Source: Sulfitobacter sp. S223 (GTDB lineage Bacteria > Pseudomonadota > Alphaproteobacteria > Rhodobacterales > Rhodobacteraceae). From it: DNA of 64,000 bases. The notes beneath the pieces are model-generated. The model did no database searches, was not told the origin of the DNA, and saw nothing but the letters and a program-made list of their open reading frames with translations. Made by a program: the position numbers and the translations under genes. Positions 28,699-36,964 of this stretch are shown piece by piece; the stretch's first letter is position 1; every line of letters begins with the position of its first letter. The stretch covers positions 2,356,001 through 2,420,000 of the forward strand of contig NZ_CP083560.1 of NCBI RefSeq assembly GCF_025143825.1, in the 5' to 3' direction.

Positions 28699-28727
28699 TG
28701 CCCGGGCGCCAATGAGGCACCCGGACA
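28699..28727 (-). promoter_or_regulatory. Intercistronic stem-loop between dctP and dctQ of second TRAP operon
   Basis: Read on the minus strand, TGTCCGGGTGCC and GGCGCCCGGGCA form a 12-bp stem with two wobble pairs and a five-base loop (TCATT). It begins about 20 bases after the dctP stop and is not followed by a U-run. A role in stabilising the dctP message or attenuating dctQM is inferred. Confidence 0.6.
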
Positions 28728-28746
28728 TTGTTAAACCAATTCGCAA

Positions 28747-29841
28747 TTAAGCGAAGTAATGATCGTATGCCAGTTTGTAGTCAGGCTGGTTGAGATTCAG
28801 GTAACCCATCACTTCTTTGGCGTAGGTCTTCTGGGATTCCATCACGCGTGCAAAGAACGGATCCTCGCTTGCGATGCGGTCAGCAACCGTGTCCCATGCC
28901 GCCAGCTGAGCTTCGAGAACAGCCTGTGGAGTGCGGTGAACGTTCACGCCGTCCTGTTCCTGAAGCTTGATCAGGTCATCGGAGTAACGCTTTGTGTTGC
29001 CCCAATAGAAGCCGGAGTTTTCCGCCATAGATGCGTTGCGGATGATCGCCTGATGTTCGGGCGACAAACCGTTCCAGACGTCTTTGTTGATCGTAACCTC
29101 AAAGCACTCTTGGCTCTGGTGGTAGGATGCTAGCATGTAGTCTTTGGACACATCCTGCATACCGAAGTCACGGTCAGATGTCGGATTGTTGAATTCGGCC
29201 GCATCGATCAGGCCGGATTTCATTGCAGGCTGGATTTCGCCACCAGGAAGTTGAACAACAGACATGCCCATTTCCAGCATAACGTCCGCGGCCAGACCAA
29301 CTGTGCGGTACTTTAGACCGTTCATCTGGGACGCATCGGTAATCGCTTCAGAGAACCAGCCAAGCGGCTGGGCTGGCATAGGCGAGTTGAAGAAGGACAC
29401 AACGTTCAGCTGCAAGTCTTCCATCAGTTCGTCAAACAGTTCTTGACCACCACCAGCGTGGATCCAGCCGAGCATTTCCTGTGAAGACCAGCCAAAACAA
29501 GGACCTGTGCCGAACAGAGATGCGGATTTCGATTTGCCGTACCAATATGCGGATACGTAATGTGCCGCATCCAGAACGCCGCGGTGAACCGCGTCTTGCA
29601 TCTGGGATGTCTTCACAACGGAGTCCACGGACAGAACTTCGATTGTCAAAGACCCGCCAGACATTTCGTTGACGCGTGCCGCAAAGGACTGTGCGTTCTC
29701 AAGGAAGATACCGCCGCCCCAGGCTGCCTGCATCTTGATCGTTGTACCGTGGCTTTCTGCAATTGCGGGTGTGGCCAATGCTGCGGCGCCGGCAACAGCC
29801 GACCCGCGCAGAAATTTTCTGCGGTTTATTGTATCTTTCAT
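28747..29841 (-). CDS. TRAP transporter substrate-binding protein, Tat-exported (TakP-like)
   Basis: 364 residues starting MKDTINRRKFLRGSAVAG, a twin-arginine signal peptide, with export and cleavage expected near TPAIAES. The mature part (MQAAWGGGIFLENAQSFAARV, VHRGVLDAAHY, GLKYRTVGLAADVM, GEIQPAMKSGLIDAAEFNNP) matches the TakP / mannitol-chloroaromatic branch, whose members bind 2-keto or lactate-type acids. The start at 29841 is chosen because GGGAGGAA lies just upstream and the Tat motif follows; a 16-residue N-terminal extension is rejected. It heads the minus-strand operon, divergent from the GntR regulator. The ligand is unknown. Confidence 0.9.
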   Translation of the reverse strand: MKDTINRRKFLRGSAVAGAAALATPAIAESHGTTIKMQAAWGGGIFLENAQSFAARVNEMSGGSLTIEVLSVDSVVKTSQMQDAVHRGVLDAAHYVSAYWYGKSKSASLFGTGPCFGWSSQEMLGWIHAGGGQELFDELMEDLQLNVVSFFNSPMPAQPLGWFSEAITDASQMNGLKYRTVGLAADVMLEMGMSVVQLPGGEIQPAMKSGLIDAAEFNNPTSDRDFGMQDVSKDYMLASYHQSQECFEVTINKDVWNGLSPEHQAIIRNASMAENSGFYWGNTKRYSDDLIKLQEQDGVNVHRTPQAVLEAQLAAWDTVADRIASEDPFFARVMESQKTYAKEVMGYLNLNQPDYKLAYDHYFA

Positions 29842-30278
29842 AGTTCCTCCCAAGGAATGACGATCAATCACTCCAACAAGCAGGAGCAATGTATCGGTTC
29901 ATTTTCAGATTTGAGGGACTGCCCAATTTGCAAAGAAACGCACCCTCCCAGTGCGGCCCTCAGCGGCGCATTATCCCCCAATCAATAGAACCCTAAGAAC
30001 AAGTTTTTTTCTAAACAAGCATTTCATTTGCTCGTACGTATGTGGTGGATAGGTCATGGCCTGACCTGTTCGCGCTAACTTGTTTTGGACAGCAAGCCGG
30101 TGGGTACAGTTCATGAATGTCACAAACCCGGGCGCAATTCTTTGAATTTACTCGATTTGCTCCGCTGCCAAGCTCTGCGGTTTGGTCAAGATTTTTGTCC
30201 AATTCCAAGGCACGGGAGGGCGTTTCGCAGCGGCTAATTCGTGATGCAAATTAATTTCAGAACAGTGTATTCAACACC

Positions 30279-30366
30279 AATTGTATACATCTTTCTGCAC
30301 GAAATTGTCGAATTTCCTTCAAATCGGGACCGACTCACTTGTCAGATTCAAATTCTGTATACAATC
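30279..30366. promoter_or_regulatory. Two TGTATACA palindromes, likely GntR operators
   Basis: The 574-base divergent region between the TRAP operon and the GntR gene contains two copies of the perfect 8-bp palindrome TGTATACA, at 30282-30289 and 30356-30363, 74 bases (about seven helical turns) apart. FCD-type GntR proteins such as VanR bind TTGTATACAA-like sites. The second copy lies about 50 bases before the regulator's start, so autoregulation and joint control of the TRAP operon are likely. The remainder of the gap (29842-30278) shows no gene. Confidence 0.6.
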
Positions 30367-30415
30367 TAACTCAGACCGCTCGGCACCTGCCGAACCAAAC
30401 CGCTAGGATTACTTT

Positions 30416-31147
30416 GTGTCCATTGGAAACCTCAGCCAGCTTGACCGCGCCCTCTTTGGATTGCGTTCCCTTGTGATAAACGGGGAGTTTGAGGGCGGGC
30501 AGCGCTTGCCCGAGGTCGCAGTGGCAAAACAGCTTGGGACGTCGCGCACTCCGTTGCGTCAGGCAATGGACCGACTTGTCGCCGAAGGACTGTTGGAACG
30601 GATCGAGACTGGCGGCTGCCGTGTCGCAACATTTACCCGCGACGACATTGCTGATGCGATCGAATTGCGCGGCGTCATTGAAGGCACCGCAGCGCGCATG
30701 GCCGCCGAGCGCGGCGTAAGCGCTGATTTGCTGGGCCAAGCAAATGATGCATTGGAAGGTATTGATCGCGCCTTAAAGGCCTCGGACGGTGTGAATTTTG
30801 AATGCTATGTGCGCCGTAACGCGAAATTCCACGCGCTTTTGGCGAAGTTTTCGGGCAGCGCGCTTATCCGGCGTGAGATTGAAAGGATGAGCCTGCTGCC
30901 TCTTGCTTCACCCTCCGCATTCCTCAGCGAACAGGCCGCGATCCCCGATTTTCAGGATTCTTTGCGCTATGCTCAGCGCCAACACCGCGCGATCCTGGAA
31001 GCCATCACAAACCGCGAAGGCGCGCGCGCAGAGGCATTGGTGCGCGAGCACGCCCGCCTTGCGCTTATCAATTTCAATTATCTGACCGATGTTCAGCCCA
31101 CCCTCGTCAAAGACGTGCAGGGGTTGGCGTTGGTCGCATCGACATAA
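30416..31147 (+). CDS. GntR family transcriptional regulator (FCD domain)
   Basis: 243 residues. The winged helix covers about residues 8-75 with the GntR signature LPEVAVAKQLGTSRTPLRQA and a wing ending GLLERIETGGCRVA. The all-helical FCD ligand-binding domain spans about 85-225 and carries the metal/ligand positions in RRNAKFHALLAKFSG, QHRAILEAI and VREHARLALI. Translation starts at GTG 30416. The gene diverges from the TRAP-amidase operon and has two TGTATACA palindromes upstream, so it is most likely the local repressor, released by an acid derived from the imported substrate. It may also affect the downstream O-demethylase relic and GST genes. Confidence 0.9.
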   Translation: MSIGNLSQLDRALFGLRSLVINGEFEGGQRLPEVAVAKQLGTSRTPLRQAMDRLVAEGLLERIETGGCRVATFTRDDIADAIELRGVIEGTAARMAAERGVSADLLGQANDALEGIDRALKASDGVNFECYVRRNAKFHALLAKFSGSALIRREIERMSLLPLASPSAFLSEQAAIPDFQDSLRYAQRQHRAILEAITNREGARAEALVREHARLALINFNYLTDVQPTLVKDVQGLALVAST

Positions 31148-31168
31148 CCCCAGGAGGGGAACCTATCT

Positions 31169-31272
31169 GTGTCCAGTCTTTCAGCCCTTAAGGCCCAGCA
31201 CACCAATCTGGCAGATATGCTGCGCAACTCCCAGATCGGGATGCATACCTATCCTGTCGTGGCCCCCGAATG
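31169..31272 (+). pseudogene. N-terminal stump of a THF-dependent O-demethylase (LigM/DesA-like aminomethyltransferase family)
   Basis: A GTG start with a strong GGAGGGGA ribosome-binding site opens a frame reading LRNSQIGMHTYPVVAPE. This closely matches the beginning of LigM (vanillate) and DesA (syringate) tetrahydrofolate-dependent O-demethylases, whose next residues are normally F[TS]NWR. After about 34 codons the homology stops abruptly and the sequence becomes the leader of the GST gene. Some 430 codons are missing, consistent with a deletion that fused the stump to the next gene's upstream region. Non-functional. Confidence 0.6.
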
Positions 31273-31301
31273 CATGAAATTCAAACCTGAGGAATCCGCC
31301 C

Positions 31302-32246
31302 GTGTCCAACCCAAGCTCCGAGATCATCCTCCACGCCTACCCCCAGTCGCCCGTAGCCGAAAAGGTACGCGTTGCGTTTGGTATCAAGGGGCTGGCGTGG
31401 CGCAGCGTTGAAATTCCGCGCCTACCGCCAAAGCCAAACCTGACCGCGCTGACCGGTGGTTATCGGCGCACGCCTGTGGTGCAGATTGGCGCGGACATCT
31501 ATTGCGACAGTCAATGCATTATTCGTGAACTTGAGCGCCGGTATCCGTCGCCCAGCTTCATGCCCACCGCCGATCAGGGGTTGATGTGGTGCCTCAGCCG
31601 CTGGACCGACGGGGCGCTTTTCGATCTAACCGTTCGGCATGTTCTTGGGTCCGCAGGTGACAGTCTAGACAAAGATTTCGCCGCAGATCGTGGGCGGTTA
31701 TATCTAGGCGAAGACTGGGCCGCAGGGCTTAAAAAAGCCAACGCCGACCTGCCCCATCTTGTAGCCCAAGTGCGCGCACCACTGTCATGGCTGGATGCGC
31801 AACTAGCGGATGGGCGTGATTTCTTGCTCGGGCCGGACGCATCCGCGATTGATGCGCAGTTTTACCATGTCGTCTGGTTCTTGCGAGGGCGCTGGTCGGG
31901 CGGGCCGTCATTTTTGTCAGAGTTCACCAACCTCGTGCGATGGGAGGACAATGTCCGCGCCATCGGGCACGGGACATATCGACCAATGGACCCCCAAGAC
32001 GCGACTGAGCAGGCAAAATCGCACGTGCCCCTTGCGGCGACGGGCGTGGCGCCAAACGAACCGCAAGGCCTGATCGTCGGGCAATCCGTCACTGTCACCC
32101 CCGACGTAAATGGCGGCGAACAGCCTGTTGCAGGTACACTGCGCTACGCCGATGCCGAAACAGTCACGATTGAGCGCACAGCGGATGATGTTGGCACAGT
32201 CTGCGTCCACTTCCCGCGATCCGGCTACCGTATTGATATCGTTTGA
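31302..32246 (+). CDS. Glutathione S-transferase family protein with C-terminal extension
   Basis: 314 residues. The thioredoxin-like N-terminal domain (IILHAYPQSPVAEKVRVAFG; conserved cis-Pro in YRRTPVVQIG; Ser in DSQCIIRELER) spans about 1-85, and the helical C-terminal domain about 95-235. A further 70 residues (GLIVGQSVTVTPDVNGGE onwards) are predicted to form a small beta domain not found in standard GSTs. The gene starts at GTG 31302 after GAGGAA. Because an O-demethylase relic precedes it and a second GST follows, a role in aryl-ether or methoxy-aromatic breakdown (compare LigE/LigF) is conceivable but unproven. Confidence 0.8.
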   Translation: MSNPSSEIILHAYPQSPVAEKVRVAFGIKGLAWRSVEIPRLPPKPNLTALTGGYRRTPVVQIGADIYCDSQCIIRELERRYPSPSFMPTADQGLMWCLSRWTDGALFDLTVRHVLGSAGDSLDKDFAADRGRLYLGEDWAAGLKKANADLPHLVAQVRAPLSWLDAQLADGRDFLLGPDASAIDAQFYHVVWFLRGRWSGGPSFLSEFTNLVRWEDNVRAIGHGTYRPMDPQDATEQAKSHVPLAATGVAPNEPQGLIVGQSVTVTPDVNGGEQPVAGTLRYADAETVTIERTADDVGTVCVHFPRSGYRIDIV

Positions 32247-32267
32247 TCCCAAACCAAGGACCACACC

Positions 32268-32906
32268 ATGATTGACCTCTACACTTGGACCACGCCCAAC
32301 GGCCGCAAGGTATCGATCCTGCTCGAAGAGTTGGGCGTGCCTTATGCCGCCCACGCGATCGACATCACCAAGGACGAGCAATTCGCACCCGATTTCCTAA
32401 AGATCGCACCTAACAACCGCATCCCCGCGATTGTGGATCACGACACAGGCATCCAGATGATGGAGACCGGCGCGATCATGATGTACCTCGCCGATAAATA
32501 CGGTCAATTCCAATGTGACGGTGACGAGTACTGGCGCATGGTGGAATGGCTGATGTGGCAAATGGGGGGCCTAGGCCCGATGTTGGGCCAAACGCACCAC
32601 TTTGTGAAATATAACAAAGGCAAATCTGCTTATGCTGAGGAACGATACAGCGCTGAGGCGTTGCGTTTGTACGGCGTGTTGGACAGACGGCTAGAGGGTC
32701 GTGACTACATCGCAGGGATCGGGCGCGGCATGTATTCGATCGCTGATATGGCCTGCTGGCCGTGGGTGTCACGGTTTGAATGGCAAGAGGTTGATCTGAA
32801 CGCTTTCCCGAATGTCAAAGACTGGTACCTGCGCATCGCCGCCCGCCCAGCTGTACAGGCCGGATACTCCGTGCCGAAATTCACGACTGACGTGCCCATG
32901 CCATGA
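32268..32906 (+). CDS. Glutathione S-transferase, YfcG/Nu-class type
   Basis: 212 residues. The start MIDLYTWTTPNGRKVSILLEE carries the TxxGRK motif of the Nu-class/YfcG and Ure2p-like group, in which a Thr or Asn rather than Tyr or Ser activates glutathione. The PNNRIPAIVD (cis-Pro) and METGAIMMYLADKY segments bind the GSH gamma-glutamyl moiety. The helical domain follows, with the conserved GIGRGMYSIADMACWPW N-capping box. YfcG-type enzymes act mainly as disulfide-bond reductases. It lies 21 bases after the first GST gene, in an apparent operon. Confidence 0.88.
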   Translation: MIDLYTWTTPNGRKVSILLEELGVPYAAHAIDITKDEQFAPDFLKIAPNNRIPAIVDHDTGIQMMETGAIMMYLADKYGQFQCDGDEYWRMVEWLMWQMGGLGPMLGQTHHFVKYNKGKSAYAEERYSAEALRLYGVLDRRLEGRDYIAGIGRGMYSIADMACWPWVSRFEWQEVDLNAFPNVKDWYLRIAARPAVQAGYSVPKFTTDVPMP

Positions 32907-33372
32907 GCCACTATGTTGGAATGTGCCGTTGCATTTAGGCACTCAAATGGCTCATGGGGCAATGGTCGAAAATCGCAGAAGCAGCCATTGATAAGCACAC
33001 GGTCTACGGCAGCTTCGTCCCGCGACCCGTAAATTCGACACTTGAACCATGCTGCGGACCGCACCAATGACCGGTTTTCTCGCCGCGCGACGGCACCGCA
33101 GTTTTCGCTCCTGCCGCATTTTTCACGCTGCGAGCGCACGCAGCACAAAATCACAATGGCTGAGTCGGGCTCGTTGCTGACGTTCGCTGCGCTGCAAACA
33201 AAATTATCGTCCAACCGTAGGGCGAGAGGCAGCACTGCGGGACCTTCCAGACCCCCGCTGCAACTGGGCGATAGGCCGGTTCGGCAACACGTTCAGCAAG
33301 CGGTGGTTATTAGGACGGTGAGCAGAAGACCCTCTAAGCGATTGCAGGCCACGACAATTAAGAATTTTTAGG
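32907..33372. repeat. Dispersed intergenic repeat copy, no gene seen
   Basis: The stretch contains a copy of the window's dispersed repeat family. TCTCGCCGCGCGAC near 33079, TGCGAGCGCACGCAGC near 33129 and GGGCTCGTTGCTGACGTTCG at 33167 align in the same order with the copy near 33966-34080. Open frames here are not supported as genes. Confidence 0.55.
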
Positions 33373-33774
33373 CTACATGTTCATTGTAATTTTCAGTGAT
33401 CTTTCAGTGAGCTTGTGCTTTAGAAGACTGCCTTCGTAGCTTGCTGCTCGCGCATCTGCACTATGATAACTGGCAGCACCGGGCTGGATAGTATTGGCGT
33501 CGAGAACGGTAGCGACCGCAACCTCAGCCCAAAACCCGACAGTTTTGCCTTCTTGGTAACCCATACCAACGTAAATTTTTTCCGCACCATCGCTGATAAT
33601 ATTTTTATCGTTATACGTGCTGTAGGTTACAGAACTTGGCTCAATGCCCTCTGACCTAAACCATGGGTTAAGCAGTGAGGCATCTTTACCATCGATTTCC
33701 CCTGCGCCACCGCGCCTTTTGGAGTAGACATAAAGTGCTGCACCAACGATCAAAACCCACCAAAACCACGCCAT
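33373..33774 (-). CDS. Hypothetical membrane-anchored protein
   Basis: 133 residues. One N-terminal membrane segment (WFWWVLIVGAALYVY, residues 3-18) is followed by the basic stop SKRRGG, then a soluble region of about 110 residues with NPWFRSEGIEPSSVTYSTY and KIYVGMGYQEGKTVGFWAEVAV. The topology suggests anchoring with the soluble part on the cytoplasmic side. Repeat sequence flanks it on both sides and no operon partner is visible. No family was recognised. Confidence 0.6.
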   Translation of the reverse strand: MAWFWWVLIVGAALYVYSKRRGGAGEIDGKDASLLNPWFRSEGIEPSSVTYSTYNDKNIISDGAEKIYVGMGYQEGKTVGFWAEVAVATVLDANTIQPGAASYHSADARAASYEGSLLKHKLTERSLKITMNM

Positions 33775-34541
33775 CTAACTACCCTTATAATCGCTATCAA
33801 ATTTTGTCTTAATTCGTTACTGATCGAAATGAAGGTGTCGGGCAAGTCCTTGTTTTAATTATCCAGAAAAGCACACTGGAACAGTTGCAACGAACGGCAG
33901 AAAAGTCCCGCAACTTGCGGAATTCCCTAAACCAACTTCGCTGCAAAGAGCTTCAATGGCTGGTTTCCTCGCCGCGGCGCAGCGCTATACGTTACGCAGG
34001 CGCGCCAATTTTTGTGTTGCGATCGCACGCAGCGAGAAAATCGAATTCACAGTCTGGGCTCACTGCCGTCATTCGCGGCGCTTGCATGTCGAACAAACTG
34101 GATCGCCGCAGTGAACGTCCGCTTTCTTTGAGTTGTCCAATCTGGTTTGCAGCCGCAGCGAAGGTCCGCTCCCCGCCCATTGTGTCGACCGACATGAACG
34201 GCCCAAGGCCGCCGTTAGTGTGAAACGCGTCTAATGGCTGCTCCCAGCCCAAAGCGGACATGGCCAAACGAAACCTTGGGCGGATTGCGTACCTTCGCTG
34301 CGCCCGCAAACTAAACTGGGCAATTTGAAGAAAGCGGACGCTCAGGGCTGCGACCCAGCTTTTTCGATGTGCAATCGCGGCGAAAGTCGGCAAAGAGCCC
34401 TCTTTACCGAATTTCTGCGATGATGCTAAAGTCTGCTATTACGGTGGAGACAAAAACTTTCCCGCCTATCCACCAAACAAAGCAGTAATCACAATGCATT
34501 AGATTACGAAGCTGGCGGCGACAATGTCCCTCAACATTTCT
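33775..34541. repeat. Dispersed intergenic repeats, no gene seen
   Basis: A 770-base non-coding stretch. GGTTTCCTCGCCGCG near 33961, TGCGATCGCACGCAGCGAG near 34018 and GGGCTCACTGCCGTCATTCG at 34056 repeat the order seen at 33070-33193, and the last motif is the reverse complement of copies at 44993 and 45607. Further degenerate units (AGCCCAAAGCGGACATGG, GAAAGCGGACG) follow to about 34400. Confidence 0.55.
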
Positions 34542-35036
34542 TCATACCTCAATGGCGTAGATGATTTGCGGCGCACCAAATCGAACCAGCTCTCGAATTG
34601 GACGCATCCCGACTGTTTCCAGGAGTTTCCGAGATGCTTCGTTGTCCTTTTGAGTCTCTGCCACGACCCGACGCAACCCAAGATCTCTGTTGACGCGTTG
34701 CATCAATCCGCTGACAGCCTCGGATGCGATGCCTTTGCCCCAGTAGGTGGGAGCAAAGCAATACGATACTTCGATATCTATCCCATCATGATGTGGTCCA
34801 AGGAACAAGAGTCCAGCGAGGTTTTCCTCCCCAACAAGTCGCACTGCTCGAGCACATGATCGATCTTTATCTTGCATTGCGGCGTTAGCACCCTCCGCTG
34901 CTCTTTCCGGCGAGGAAGGCCCTCCGAGATACCGGCGCACCGCGGGATCAAGGTAAAGCGCGACAATCGCCACTTGATCCTCAGGAAGCACACGATCCAC
35001 CCGACAGCGCGGCGTCGAAAACTCCAAAACAGTCAT
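34542..35036 (-). CDS. GNAT family N-acetyltransferase
   Basis: 164 residues of the RimJ/RimL-like GNAT fold. The substrate-side N-terminal part reads TPRCRVDRVLPEDQVAIVALYLDP. The acetyl-CoA-binding signature YWGKGIASEAVSGLM (Q/RxxGxG/A type) lies near residue 105, and LRRVVAETQKDNEASRKLLETVGM completes motif B. The ATG at 35036 is chosen, with GAGGG upstream. A longer in-frame start at 35078 would begin inside the end of the adjacent IS element. The acetylated substrate is unknown. Confidence 0.8.
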   Translation of the reverse strand: MTVLEFSTPRCRVDRVLPEDQVAIVALYLDPAVRRYLGGPSSPERAAEGANAAMQDKDRSCARAVRLVGEENLAGLLFLGPHHDGIDIEVSYCFAPTYWGKGIASEAVSGLMQRVNRDLGLRRVVAETQKDNEASRKLLETVGMRPIRELVRFGAPQIIYAIEV

Positions 35037-35065
35037 TGCATCGCCCTCTCGCGTGAAGCCCTCAC

Positions 35066-36097
35066 TCACGGCCAACATAGTCCATATTCCTTCGAGCGGC
35101 GCATCTGCTTACCCACGGCTCCTTGAAGGAGCACCCGCATCTGGTCGAGCACCGGGATCGGCTTCCAGATCGTCGTGGACTTCTCACGATCAACACCGGC
35201 TTTCGTGGTCCACTGTTTGACCACATCGCGAACCTGCTCCCGATGGTTCCAACGCCAAACGATCTCATCGAGATATCGCTGAAGATGCTGGCGACCGAGA
35301 TTGTGATACACGCCGACCAGTGCCCGCTGAACTTGAGAGATCACAGATTCGGCCGTGTTCACATGAGCGCCGGTCTCGGGGTTCGCGTATTCGTCGTTGC
35401 TGTGGATGACGCGATGATGGGATGCCATCGTCTTCCGCATACCGGGATAACTGGTACTGCCGTCCGTCATCAGCGTCGTTGTCGTCGGTTCAATCCACTC
35501 CAGGAGGACGGGTTCCAAAGTGGCTCTCTGATCATCCGCAACAACCCTCGCCCGCGCCTGGCCGTCCCGCGAGGCCGCGACGAAGATCATTGGCTTACCG
35601 GTGCCTTTTCCCCTTGGATTATACGCCCCCGAGAGTGATTTCGGGGCGCCGCCCACGTAGGCTTCATCCACCTCCACGATGTCCTCCAGCGGCAGCAGTT
35701 CGCCGTTCCGGTCATCCATCAGTTCGCGGATAGCGTGCCCCATCTTCCACGCTGTCTTCTGGTTCACACCAAGCAGGCGCGCCATCACGACGGACGAAAT
35801 CCCCTTGCTCGATGTGAGCACAATGAACATCGCAGAGATCCAGATCCGCAGATCGAGCTTGGTGGCGTGGAGGGGTGTTTTCGTGGTGATAGTGAACTGG
35901 CCACGGCACTCGGCCTCGCTGCACTGATAGAGCCCTGGGCGGCTCGACTCTCCCGCCAACTTGATCGAACGCAAACCTCCGCAATGCGGACAATACCGAC
36001 CGCCGGCCCAGATGATACTTTCGAGAAAGACACGTGCGTGATGCTCACTTGGCATCTTGCGCCAGACGTCAGGAAGGGATTTAATCTCTTTGATCAA
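35066..36097 (-). CDS. IS1595 family transposase
   Basis: 343 residues. An N-terminal zinc ribbon (CPHCGG and CSEAEC, residues 36-60) is followed by a helix-turn-helix (LLGVNQKTAWKMGHAIRELM) and the DDE-type ISXO2-like catalytic core. The core contains VDEAYVGG (first Asp/Glu, near 144), LMTDGSTSYPGM (second Asp, near 212) and the NTAESVISQVQRALVGVYHN stretch with the last acidic residue. The frame looks intact and the element may be active. Its last codon runs about four bases past the proposed left inverted repeat. Confidence 0.93.
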   Translation of the reverse strand: MIKEIKSLPDVWRKMPSEHHARVFLESIIWAGGRYCPHCGGLRSIKLAGESSRPGLYQCSEAECRGQFTITTKTPLHATKLDLRIWISAMFIVLTSSKGISSVVMARLLGVNQKTAWKMGHAIRELMDDRNGELLPLEDIVEVDEAYVGGAPKSLSGAYNPRGKGTGKPMIFVAASRDGQARARVVADDQRATLEPVLLEWIEPTTTTLMTDGSTSYPGMRKTMASHHRVIHSNDEYANPETGAHVNTAESVISQVQRALVGVYHNLGRQHLQRYLDEIVWRWNHREQVRDVVKQWTTKAGVDREKSTTIWKPIPVLDQMRVLLQGAVGKQMRRSKEYGLCWP

Positions 36098-36149
36098 GGC
36101 ATACCTCTTCAGCGATTTCGGGGAAATGGCAATATTGGCTATTCTTACC
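35070..36149. mobile_element. IS1595-like insertion sequence
   Basis: About 1.08 kb. The left end GGCCAACATAGTCCATATT (35070-35088) and the right end AATATTGGCTATTCTTACC (36131-36149) match in inverted orientation at roughly 13-14 of 19 positions, framing the transposase gene. No clear 8-bp target duplication is visible (flanks TCACTCAC and CACGACGA), so the exact ends are uncertain. It inserted just upstream of the GNAT gene. Confidence 0.6.
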
Positions 36150-36424
36150 CACGACGAAGCCGCCGCACCATTTTCACGTTAAATGACATACAAGCACTGC
36201 GAAAAGGTAAACAATCAGAGGGTTATATTTTCAGCCGCTTTTTCTCGTGGATAAGTGGGAAAACTTTCAACAACCACATGGGTTTTGAACGGGGTCTATG
36301 GCAGCATCAAACGAGGTGTTTTGTGGTCGTGCCAAAAAGGAGCGTTTTGGGAACAGCAGTAAGGCCTGCTGTGCGGTCGTAATTGCCGTTAAGGGCGGGT
36401 GCGTGATCTCTTTGAAATGGATAT

Positions 36425-36964
36425 TTACGCTCCTCGCCGAAACGGCGTCCAAAAAAGAAAGAGCCCAATTAACATGCCGGCGAGTGGCACAGACAATAAT
36501 ATTACCGCAAATTTTTTACTGACATCGATTGCGTCTCGCAACGGTCGCGTTTCGTCTGAGCGTATTATGGCAGCCCCGACATAGTCTTGCTGATCACAAA
36601 ACCAAACAAACCCAGCCGGAGGACCATCGAAGCGCCTTGCGTTAAGCCGCGTTATGTCTTCAAGCCAGGCTTCCAAGACTGCGTCACGTTGGTCTGCAGG
36701 AACAGCATACCCGTCATATTCTGGTATCGGGTCAGCATGTTGGTCAAGAATTTCGGCCTCTTGGTTTGAGATTAATCGGCATAGCATTTCCGGATCTTCA
36801 AGGTAGTCATTGAGCGGCGGATTGCGTGTTGATGCGATCAGCCAAACTTGAGCGAGAGATGGCCTGTCACCATCAAATGCAATGAGAACAGCACTCACCC
36901 AAAACACTGTTAAGAAAAACCAAATTATCCATAAGAGTTTGATAGGATATTCCCCCAGTGACAC
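36425..36964 (-). CDS. Hypothetical membrane protein
   Basis: 179 residues with an N-terminal membrane segment (LLWIIWFFLTVFWVSAVLIA, about 9-29) and a C-terminal one (FAVILLSVPLAGMLIGLFLF, about 152-171). They enclose an acidic soluble loop of 120 residues with GPPAGFVWFCDQQDYVGAAI. Both termini are predicted cytoplasmic. It stands alone between repeats. The 275 bases on its right side up to the IS element hold no gene, only a degenerate palindrome at 36329-36354. No family was recognised. Confidence 0.55.
   Translation of the reverse strand: MSLGEYPIKLLWIIWFFLTVFWVSAVLIAFDGDRPSLAQVWLIASTRNPPLNDYLEDPEMLCRLISNQEAEILDQHADPIPEYDGYAVPADQRDAVLEAWLEDITRLNARRFDGPPAGFVWFCDQQDYVGAAIIRSDETRPLRDAIDVSKKFAVILLSVPLAGMLIGLFLFWTPFRRGA

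Noticed and set aside
33885..34223. Open frames in the repeat-rich gap at 33.8-34.4 kb
   Set aside because: The same sequence blocks recur elsewhere between genes in both orientations and different frames, so coding is unlikely.
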